From Thermoplasmata archaeon (GTDB lineage: Archaea > Thermoplasmatota > Thermoplasmata > SG8-5), in contig JAGLQM010000055.1 in assembly GCA_023136815.1 (NCBI GenBank), forward strand, positions 1-5,587: 5,587 nt of DNA. The letters run 5' to 3'. Of this stretch, positions 1-5,587 are shown piece after piece; the stretch's first letter is position 1; each line of letters begins with the position of its first letter. A model generated the notes under the pieces. That model had not been told where the DNA came from, searched no databases, and was given only the letters and a program-made list of their open reading frames with translations. Position numbers and translations under genes: made by a program.

Positions 1-38
1 AGCGTTACCTTTCCCTTTTGTTTTTGATTGATTCATTG

Positions 39-56
39 AACAAAATCTTTATATTG
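39..56 (+). promoter_or_regulatory. Archaeal BRE/TATA promoter of the padR-ABC operon
   Basis: An A-rich stretch (GAACAAAATC, 39-48 in part) resembling a transcription factor B recognition element lies directly upstream of a TATA box, TTTATATT, at 48-55. The TATA centre is about 29 bp before the ATG at 81, close to the usual archaeal TATA-to-start distance, so transcription would begin at or within a few bases of that ATG and give a leaderless mRNA. The TATA core is nearly symmetric, but the A-rich BRE-like sequence lies only on the side that directs + strand transcription. This is a pattern match by eye; no transcript data are available. Confidence 0.55.
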
Positions 57-61
57 GTATC

Positions 62-97
62 TGCTATGTCGGGTTTCGATATGTCGAACTCCGATAT
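62..97. repeat. Short 15-bp-phased direct repeats with an inverted repeat; candidate PadR operator
   Basis: TATGTCG occurs at 65-71 and 80-86, and CGATAT at 77-82 and 92-97; both pairs are spaced by exactly 15 bp. Inside this lies a perfect inverted repeat, TTCGA (75-79) and TCGAA (84-88), around a 4-bp spacer that contains the first bases of the proposed padR start codon at 81. PadR dimers often bind dyad sites overlapping their own promoter, so this cluster, lying between the TATA box and the first codons, is a plausible autoregulatory operator. The repeats are short, and partial coding of a repeated Met-Ser-x-x-Asp pattern could also explain them. Confidence 0.35.
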
Positions 98-413
98 ACT
101 TTCCAGAGAGATAACAAAAGACTTTCGTCGTGGCCTACTAAAGTTCTTCATCCTGAAGATGCTGGATAGGGAGAGCATGCATGGCTATGCAATGATGGCC
201 AGGATAGAGAAGGTCAGCGGCTGGAAGCCCAGTTCCGGTTCGATGTATCCTGCCCTGATGAACCTTCACACGTCCGGCCTGATCGGCATAAAGGTGAAAG
301 ACCTGAGAAAGATTTATTCAATAACAAAGAAAGGCAAGGATCGGATTAATCAATTAAATGAAAATTTCGACGACGGATTGAACGCTATTAGAATGATATT
401 CAACAATCTTTAA
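81..413 (+). CDS. PadR-family winged-helix transcriptional regulator
   Basis: A DNA-binding repressor of the PadR family, 110 residues from the ATG at 81, the normal size for the small single-domain (PadR-s2-like) type. The winged-helix core is visible: a first helix with GLLKFFILKML (18-28), the family hallmark HGY (34-36), the recognition-helix region PSSGSMYPAL (50-59), and the wing and following strand RKIYSITKKGKDRI (76-89). The C-terminal helix (90-110) would be the dimerisation arm. The frame stays open upstream to a TTG at 18 and an ATG at 66, but the extra residues are hydrophobic and unlike the family, and the promoter at 39-56 places transcript start near 81, so 81 is preferred and 66 is the alternative. 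It is the first gene of an operon with an ABC exporter, a common arrangement in which PadR represses the pump and itself and is released by a ligand. The ligand is unknown. Confidence 0.9.
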   Translation: MSNSDILSREITKDFRRGLLKFFILKMLDRESMHGYAMMARIEKVSGWKPSSGSMYPALMNLHTSGLIGIKVKDLRKIYSITKKGKDRINQLNENFDDGLNAIRMIFNNL

Positions 414-422
414 GGAATGTGA
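414..422 (+). promoter_or_regulatory. Weak Shine-Dalgarno site of the ABC ATPase gene
   Basis: In the 13-bp spacer after the padR stop, GGAATGTGA (414-422) partly matches the archaeal GGAGGTGA consensus. The terminal GTGA ends 4 bp before the ATG at 427, the same spacing as the stronger site before the permease gene. This supports 427 over the in-frame ATG at 445 as the start. The short spacer also suggests translational coupling to padR. Confidence 0.45.
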
Positions 423-426
423 AATA

Positions 427-1128
427 ATGAGTGATAATAATATAATGGTAGAAGCCACAGACGTATACAAGACCTACAAAACTGGCACGGTAGAAGTGAA
501 TGCATTGAGGGGAGTTAATCTCACAGTTCGAAAGGGAGATATGATTGCAATCATGGGACCTTCCGGCTGCGGCAAGACTACACTTCTGAACCTGCTTTCC
601 GGCCTGGATGATGTTTCTTCCGGAACTGTGAAGATAGAGGGCACAGACTTAAGCCAGATGACAGATAACAAAAAAACAGAACACAGGGCACAGCGCATGG
701 GCTTTATATTTCAATTTTACAATCTTCTACCAGTTCTTTCAGCTGTTGAAAATGTTGAGATGCCATTGCTGGTATCTGGCATTCATGCAAAGGAGGCCAG
801 AAAAAGGGCCATTGAAATTATGAAAATTGTTGGCCTGGAGAAAGTTATGGACAGCAAGCCAGGCGCATTATCTGGTGGAGAACGTCAGCGAACTACCATT
901 GCCAGGGCTTTAATCAGTCAGCCAGCAATTGTCTGGGGCGACGAATTAACTGGTGATTTGGACGATGAAACTGCAAACAGTATCATGGACCTGGTTGAGA
1001 AGATGAGGCGGGAAACAAATGCCACTTTTGTTATTGTGACACACAACCCAGAGATTGGCAAGCGCGCTGATAAGATTCTGTTTATGAGGTCTGGAAAATT
1101 TGTCCGCGAGGAAATTCCTGAAAGGTAG
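427..1128 (+). CDS. ABC transporter ATP-binding protein, LolD/MacB/YbbA type
   Basis: The 233-residue cytoplasmic ATPase subunit that powers the adjoining FtsX-type permease; the family works as a nucleotide-binding dimer. All core motifs are present: an A-loop aromatic (Tyr17), Walker A GPSGCGKTT (44-52), Q-loop Gln96 in FIFQFYNLLP, the family's typical sequence, signature LSGGERQR (148-155), Walker B ending in Asp172 with catalytic Glu173, D-loop GDLD (176-179) and switch His206. Length is typical for LolD-like proteins, with no C-terminal extension. One oddity is DELTGDLD at 172-179, where most relatives have DEPTGNLD, so the conserved Pro is Leu (codon TTA, 946-948). The Asn-to-Asp change in the same motif is milder. 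Motif conservation says it is an active ATPase. It lies 13 bp after padR and 8 bp before the permease, so the three are co-transcribed. Substrate cannot be deduced from this subunit. Confidence 0.95.
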   Translation: MSDNNIMVEATDVYKTYKTGTVEVNALRGVNLTVRKGDMIAIMGPSGCGKTTLLNLLSGLDDVSSGTVKIEGTDLSQMTDNKKTEHRAQRMGFIFQFYNLLPVLSAVENVEMPLLVSGIHAKEARKRAIEIMKIVGLEKVMDSKPGALSGGERQRTTIARALISQPAIVWGDELTGDLDDETANSIMDLVEKMRRETNATFVIVTHNPEIGKRADKILFMRSGKFVREEIPER

Positions 1129-1132
1129 GTGA
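1127..1132 (+). promoter_or_regulatory. Shine-Dalgarno site of the permease gene
   Basis: AGGTGA (1127-1132), within a longer GGTAGGTGA, matches the archaeal 16S 3'-end complement and sits 4 bp before the ATG at 1137. It overlaps the TAG stop (1126-1128) of the ATPase gene, so ribosomes finishing the ATPase are placed to restart on the permease. It fixes the permease start. Confidence 0.7.
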
Positions 1133-1136
1133 ATAA

Positions 1137-4100
1137 ATGGAAACTTCTGAACTAATCCTGCCACTCATTGCTTTGGGCCTTATTGTTTTCATGCTCGTTC
1201 TGGGCCTGTTCAACAAGGTCATAGCAAAGCTTGGTTTCAGGAACTTCTATCGGCACAAGGGTCATGCGATAATTTCCATTGCTGGCTTACTTGTGGGAAC
1301 CTCTATTATTTGTGCGTCAATGGTTGTTGGCGATTCAATTGAATACTTCATTGTGGAAGAAACCTATGAAACCCTTGGAGAGATTGATATGGTTATCACC
1401 GGCGACGGCGGCACAACCTTCGATGACTCATTTTTCACAACATTAGACAATAATGCAGCCATTGGTGAACTTACCGATGGTATGGCACCGCTTTATGCAC
1501 AAGGTGTGACTGTGCGGCATTCTACTACTAATCAATTTGAACCTTCTGCAAATCTCATAGGTTTCGACTCAGTGGAAGATGCAGATTTCGGAGAATTTAT
1601 GCTTATGGACGGTAGTGGAATCTCTGGAAATGACCTGGGAGAAAATGACACTATGATAAACCAGGAACTGGCTGAAACACTCGGAGCTGGTGAAGGGGAC
1701 GTTATTATTCTCACATATACAATCGGTAATGCCTATTTCGGAGATATTGCATCCAAGACATTGACAGTCAAATATATTCTGGATAATACTGGCAAGACCT
1801 TATTCAACCCAAGCCCGGGAATGGGATTTGATACATACAATATGTTTGTGAACATTGACACAGCACAGAACATGTTTCTTGAACCAAATATGCTGACACA
1901 TATCAAGATTTCAAATAATGGAGATATTGAAGGCGGTGCTGAAAACAGCGAGGAGGTACAAATAGCCCTTGAAAGTGCACTGGACGGACTTGTGTTTCAG
2001 GAAACTAAAGCACTGGCCATGTCACCTATTCCTGGCATGAACAATACCTATATTTCGTTCATAGACCAATTAAACATGGATCATGAAACCCTCACACTCA
2101 GCATCAATGGAACAATAGTTCCCGAAGCAGCATATATCTATGACACGCAAAACTCAACGGTTATGCTCTTTGCACCCCTTCAGATGGGTTCCATAGTCAC
2201 AGTAGATTATGAGTATTCCAGCATAATGGACGTGGATGCAACCAAACAGAATAACCTGAAAACCGCAAAGGCGTTCAATGACCTCATTTCAATGTTCCTG
2301 ACAATATTTGGCAGCTTCGCAATAATTGCTGGTGTTATTCTTATCATAAACATTTTTACCATGCTGGCTGAAGAACGAAAGTCAGAACTCGGAATGGCCA
2401 GAGCAGTTGGAATGAAACGAAAACATCTCATGCAATCCTTCTTGTTTGAAGGACTGGCATATGGAGGTGTAGCCAGCGCATTGGGAACTTTGGTTGGTGT
2501 AATCGTAGGAATGGGACTTATCTGGATGGTGAACAATTTCATTGATGTTGGAATTGATTTTAACCTGCCATTCAAGGTCCAATGGTTCAGCCTGGTCAGC
2601 GCTTTCAGCCTGGGATTCATACTCACATTTGGCACAATTCTGTTCACAAGCTGGAAAATCAGCAAGCTAAATATCATCAGAGCAATACGCGGAATTGAAG
2701 AGCCAGTCAAGGATAAAAAAAGCATTATCCCGCTTTTATTGGGAGCTTTGCTGACTGTTGTATCTGTAGCAATATACATGCAATGGCCAGATGATATTCT
2801 GGTCCAGGTTATTGTTCCATCTGGAATGATTGTTGGAATTGGAATGGTTCTGTGGCGCTGGATTGGCGACCGGCTGACAATAACCGGAGCAAGTCTGGGT
2901 GTATTCTTGTTCACATACATAGCAATAAAAACCTACTTCATAGAAGGAAACAATGATAGCATGGACATTCTGTTTATTGTGTCTGGCGTTATGATTGTTC
3001 TTAGCATGGTTATGCTGATTATGTACAATTCTGGACCTGTTATAAGGCTCATAACTGGCTCTTTTGGCCGCGTGAGAAAGTGGAGACCAACAATTGAGAC
3101 TGCTGTTTCCTATCCCCTGACGAAAAAATTCAGAACTGGCATGAGTGTGGGAATGTTTGCCCTGGTTATCTACATGATAGTTATGCTATCAGTATTTTCC
3201 AGCATGTTCGCAATAGATATTGACGAAGAGACCATGAAGCAGGGCGGTGGATATGATATAATAGCAGATGTCCAAATACCTACTTTTGATATTGAGAATG
3301 TAAGCTACATTAACCCAATAACTGGCATGCCAGAAGTTGTTGTTTCAGATACTATAGCTAATAATCTGACGGCGAGTGGGTTTGCACAATTATCCCGGGC
3401 GTTCACTATGGACGCGAATTTAACGGATAGTGAAGGCACACATAACCCCTTTGCTGACCTTGGAATGGGTGACTTATTGAAATTTTCCTATGTATATGGA
3501 ATAGACAATTCACTCCATGAAGGTAGCTCCTATGAATTCACTAGCATGGCTGATGGCTATGAAACACCAGAGGAAGTCTGGGCCGCAATTACCGCAGCAG
3601 GCTCATCCAAGGTAGCAATGAGTGCCCAGAGTGCAATGTTCACTGGAGCACAGGCAGGAAATCATATCACGGTGAAGGATCCATCCACCAACAATATATC
3701 CCAGGAATACGAGATAATAGGAATCGTTGACCAGAACCTGATGATGGGCATATTCATGTCCCGTGAAAATGTAATACATGATTTCGGAACACTGGGCATG
3801 GTAAATTCCATATTCATGTTCCAAGTTGATCCAGACCATGATATAGCAGCAACTGCCAGGGCTCTTGAATCAGACTTCGCAGCACTGGGTATGAATACAA
3901 TTGTAGTCAGGGAAATGGCAGAAACCACAATGGAAACAATGAATTCAATGTTTATTCTGTTTGAACTATACCTGGACATGGGACTGGTTGTTGGCGTAGC
4001 AGGACTGGGTATCATCACCATTCGTTCTGTGGTAGAACGTACCCCGGAAATTGGTATTCTACGTTCACTAGGTTTCACCCAGGCAAATGTGAGAAATGCA

Positions 4101-4349
4101 TTCCTAATAGAAATCCTGTTTGTGGCCACCCTGGGAGTGCTTATTGGTGTGACCACTGGCATAATGGTATCCTATGAGATATTCAATGTCATGGCGGGAG
4201 ACATGGGCAGTATGGAATTCACAATACCATGGTTCAAGATTGGTTATGTAACTGCAATCGCCTATGCTGCAACAATATTGTGCACTATAATCCCGGCCAG
4301 AAACGCTGCCAAGATTACGCCTGCTGAAGCACTGAGATATGTTGGTTAA
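1137..4349 (+). CDS. Large double-FtsX-domain ABC transporter permease (MacB/YbbP-like)
   Basis: A 1070-residue membrane subunit carrying both permease halves in one chain. I count 13 likely membrane segments by eye: 6-27, 44-66, 385-409, 433-463, 482-504, 529-548, 553-573, 581-600, 609-630, 668-691, 938-962, 986-1013 and 1032-1052. Positively charged loops (KLGFRNFYRHK 31-41, the Arg/Lys-rich 411-430 and 640-667) fall consistently on the cytoplasmic side, leaving two large outside domains, about 68-383 (MacB-PCD-like) and 692-935. The two FtsX cores are recognisable repeats: AEERKSELGMARAVGMKRK (411-429) and VERTPEIGILRSLGF (966-980), with the typical tail PARNAAKITPAEALRYVG (1053-1070). YbbP/MacB relatives extrude or extract amphipathic molecules, or couple ATP use to work outside the membrane; the role here is probably export or defence under PadR control, substrate unknown. 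Unusual are the extra N-terminal segment, a beta-rich stretch at 302-362 and the four-segment central block 529-630. The ORF is intact, without frameshift. Confidence 0.93.
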   Translation: METSELILPLIALGLIVFMLVLGLFNKVIAKLGFRNFYRHKGHAIISIAGLLVGTSIICASMVVGDSIEYFIVEETYETLGEIDMVITGDGGTTFDDSFFTTLDNNAAIGELTDGMAPLYAQGVTVRHSTTNQFEPSANLIGFDSVEDADFGEFMLMDGSGISGNDLGENDTMINQELAETLGAGEGDVIILTYTIGNAYFGDIASKTLTVKYILDNTGKTLFNPSPGMGFDTYNMFVNIDTAQNMFLEPNMLTHIKISNNGDIEGGAENSEEVQIALESALDGLVFQETKALAMSPIPGMNNTYISFIDQLNMDHETLTLSINGTIVPEAAYIYDTQNSTVMLFAPLQMGSIVTVDYEYSSIMDVDATKQNNLKTAKAFNDLISMFLTIFGSFAIIAGVILIINIFTMLAEERKSELGMARAVGMKRKHLMQSFLFEGLAYGGVASALGTLVGVIVGMGLIWMVNNFIDVGIDFNLPFKVQWFSLVSAFSLGFILTFGTILFTSWKISKLNIIRAIRGIEEPVKDKKSIIPLLLGALLTVVSVAIYMQWPDDILVQVIVPSGMIVGIGMVLWRWIGDRLTITGASLGVFLFTYIAIKTYFIEGNNDSMDILFIVSGVMIVLSMVMLIMYNSGPVIRLITGSFGRVRKWRPTIETAVSYPLTKKFRTGMSVGMFALVIYMIVMLSVFSSMFAIDIDEETMKQGGGYDIIADVQIPTFDIENVSYINPITGMPEVVVSDTIANNLTASGFAQLSRAFTMDANLTDSEGTHNPFADLGMGDLLKFSYVYGIDNSLHEGSSYEFTSMADGYETPEEVWAAITAAGSSKVAMSAQSAMFTGAQAGNHITVKDPSTNNISQEYEIIGIVDQNLMMGIFMSRENVIHDFGTLGMVNSIFMFQVDPDHDIAATARALESDFAALGMNTIVVREMAETTMETMNSMFILFELYLDMGLVVGVAGLGIITIRSVVERTPEIGILRSLGFTQANVRNAFLIEILFVATLGVLIGVTTGIMVSYEIFNVMAGDMGSMEFTIPWFKIGYVTAIAYAATILCTIIPARNAAKITPAEALRYVG

Positions 4350-4380
4350 GCAAACAGAAATAATAGAGCTAGCAAGAAAT

Positions 4381-4405
4381 AATCAGGGGAATTTAACCCC
4401 TGATT
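4381..4405. terminator. Hairpin between the convergent permease and purD genes; likely bidirectional terminator
   Basis: AATCAGGGG (4381-4389) and CCCCTGATT (4397-4405) form a perfect 9-bp stem around the 7-base loop AATTTAA. On the + strand it is followed by T-rich sequence (4409-4432, with runs TTT, TTT, TTTT, TTT), and on the - strand by a moderately T-rich run, ATTTCTTG and then TTATTTC. U-rich tracts are the main archaeal termination signal, so either or both transcripts could end here. The right arm encodes the last Ile-Arg-Gly of PurD, and the purD stop codon (4393-4395) lies in the loop, so the two transcripts probably overlap slightly at their 3' ends. Termination itself is inferred. 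Confidence 0.55.
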
Positions 4406-5587
4406 CCCTTTAATCTTTCAATTTTCCTTTCTATAGCTTCAGGTGTGCCAATATCATGGCGCATGAAAATATGGCCTTTCACATGTTCAAGACCTTTTTC
4501 TGCCTTTTGCTCGGCTTCGGAAAGCGTATCCCCGATTCCGATGATACCCAATGAACGTGATGTGCCTGTGTAAAGTCCGTCGTCTCGCAGGTCCACTGCT
4601 GCGTAAAACAGCTTAGCACCTGCTGCTTCGATGGCAGCTTCATCAACCTCCAGGGGATAGCCAGCCTCGGACTTTACGCCGTAACCCACAGGTACAACGT
4701 ACTTGCAGACAGTTGCTTTATTCGCATACCTGGCCATGCCCTCTGAAAGATTGCCGTCAATAACCGATTTGAACATTTCCAGAAGACTGGTTTCCAGCAA
4801 TGGTAGAATATTCATGATTTCTGGATCGCCATATCTGGCATTGTATTCAACGAGTTTAACGCCGTCCTTTGTGGCAATGAAACCTCCGTACATGACCCCC
4901 TTGTAAGGTACTCCGCATTCCTGCTTCAGTGCCTGGCAAACTCGTCTTGTGATTTCCAGAGCAGTGTCATAATCATCTTGTTTCAGGAACGGCAGAAGAT
5001 GATTTGCATCGGAATATGATCCCATACCGCCGGTATTTGGCCCCTTATCACTTTCCAGAAGCCGTTTATGATCCTGTGCCAGTGGTGAACCTATGACTGT
5101 TTCTCCATCGGTCAGACATTGAAGGCTGAATTCTTCGCCAATAAACTTTTCCTCGACAACAACTGCACCACTTTTTTCAATGCAAGCGATAGCAAAATCA
5201 TACCCTTCATCAATATTGGCCAGATGCTCTCCACTGAGCTTGACACCCTTGCCGCCGCACAGCCCTTCATCTTTAATCACGAACTCGCCCAGTTTCTCAA
5301 GGAATTCTCTTATTCCTTCTGAATTATTGAAAACTTTAAATTTCGGGTTGCCAGGAATATCATATTTCTCAAGCAAATTGCGGGTAAAGGACTTGCTGGT
5401 TTCCAATCGAGCACCGGATCTTGTTGGGCCGATGGAAGGTATTCCCACGACAGCCAGTTCATCGACAATGCCCTTTTCCAGTGGAGCTTCCGGGCCGATA
5501 ACTGCCATCTGGATGCCCATTTCCACGGCCCAGCTTGTTATTTTTGGCACATCTGTGTCTGAAGCAAGCAGATATTCTGTTGATAAT
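4393..5587 (-). CDS. purD: Phosphoribosylamine-glycine ligase (GAR synthetase), 5' end outside window
   Basis: Catalyses ATP-dependent joining of glycine to 5-phosphoribosylamine to give glycinamide ribonucleotide, the second step of de novo purine synthesis, in the cytoplasm. The reading frame is open through the right edge; the GTG at 5548-5550 is an internal Val, since upstream codons continue with EYLLASDTD, which fits archaeal PurD. Numbering from that Val: VIGPEAPL (17-24), GPTRSGARLETSKSF (41-55), the ATP-grasp loop VIKDEGLCGGKGV (91-103), EEKFIGEEFSL (133-143), AQDHKRLLESDKGPNTGGMG (158-177), the metal-binding EYNARYGDPE (235-244), and the C-terminal SRSLGIIGIGDTLSEAE (331-347). About 397 codons are visible; against a family length near 430, roughly 40 N-terminal residues with the GGREHA loop are missing only because the window ends. 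The ATP-grasp loop has GLCGGKGV where many have GLAAGKGV, a tolerated variation. It converges on the ABC operon with no evident functional link. Confidence 0.96.
   Translation of the reverse strand, partial: LSTEYLLASDTDVPKITSWAVEMGIQMAVIGPEAPLEKGIVDELAVVGIPSIGPTRSGARLETSKSFTRNLLEKYDIPGNPKFKVFNNSEGIREFLEKLGEFVIKDEGLCGGKGVKLSGEHLANIDEGYDFAIACIEKSGAVVVEEKFIGEEFSLQCLTDGETVIGSPLAQDHKRLLESDKGPNTGGMGSYSDANHLLPFLKQDDYDTALEITRRVCQALKQECGVPYKGVMYGGFIATKDGVKLVEYNARYGDPEIMNILPLLETSLLEMFKSVIDGNLSEGMARYANKATVCKYVVPVGYGVKSEAGYPLEVDEAAIEAAGAKLFYAAVDLRDDGLYTGTSRSLGIIGIGDTLSEAEQKAEKGLEHVKGHIFMRHDIGTPEAIERKIERLKGIRG

Noticed and set aside
18..80. N-terminal extension of the PadR frame from the TTG at 18 (or ATG at 66)
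   Set aside because: The added residues are hydrophobic and unlike PadR proteins, TTG lacks a ribosome site, and the TATA box lies inside this stretch. The ATG at 81 gives a normal-length family member.
2207..2920. 237-residue open frame on the - strand inside the permease gene
   Set aside because: It is antisense to a clearly coding sequence, is rich in Ser, Ile, Pro and Thr as expected for the complement of membrane-protein codons, and shows no recognisable domain.
3749..3819. Repeated CATATTCATGT at 3749-3759 and 3809-3819
   Set aside because: Both copies are in frame within the permease and encode similar Ile-Phe-Met stretches; a single short pair in coding sequence is best read as chance codon similarity.
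3662..4162. 166-residue open frame on the - strand inside the permease gene
   Set aside because: It is also a shadow of the permease reading frame, with no ribosome site and no family motif.
5548..5550. GTG as the start codon of purD
   Set aside because: The frame remains open upstream to the window edge and the upstream codons match archaeal PurD; starting here would remove the essential N-terminal GGREHA region.
1..5587. CRISPR arrays, tRNA or rRNA genes, insertion sequences
   Set aside because: No regularly spaced repeats, cloverleaf sequences, transposase motifs or terminal inverted repeats were seen; nearly all the window is accounted for by four coding sequences.

Overview
The window looks archaeal, probably a euryarchaeon of the broad Thermoplasmata/methanogen-related lineages. 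This is inferred from four things: an archaeal-style BRE/TATA element at the right distance for a leaderless padR mRNA, GGTGA-type ribosome sites, a PurD whose visible N-terminal part reads like the archaeal form of the enzyme, and a PadR / LolD-type ATPase / giant FtsX-type permease set of a kind familiar from such archaea. Base composition leans AT. No 16S rRNA or other phylogenetic marker is present, so the lineage is not fixed.

Layout: positions 1-80 hold an upstream region with a promoter and overlapping short repeats. Then come three co-directional + strand genes, almost certainly one operon: a 110-residue PadR-family repressor (81-413), an ABC ATPase of the LolD/MacB/YbbA type (427-1128) and a 1070-residue double-FtsX permease (1137-4349). 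The spacers are only 13 and 8 bp. A 43-bp intergenic gap follows, and part of a perfect 9-bp-stem hairpin (4381-4405) lies in it. The hairpin also contains the 3' end of purD, which runs convergently on the - strand (4393 to beyond the right edge) and encodes phosphoribosylamine-glycine ligase; its first roughly 40 codons are outside the window.

How the genes fit together: the PadR protein probably represses its own promoter, and therefore the transporter, until a ligand or stress releases it. The ATPase (two copies) would drive the single-chain permease, which carries both FtsX-type halves and two large extracytoplasmic domains. Such type VII ABC systems extrude or extract amphipathic compounds, peptides or lipids, or act as mechanotransmitters; the substrate cannot be read from the sequence. 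purD is a housekeeping purine-synthesis neighbour with no evident functional link.

The window contains no CRISPR array, RNA gene, mobile element or clearly novel system. The points most worth a second look are the permease architecture (13 predicted membrane segments, a beta-rich insert before the third, a four-segment central block), the repeat cluster at the padR start, the hairpin shared by two convergent genes, and a Pro-to-Leu change beside the Walker B motif of the ATPase.
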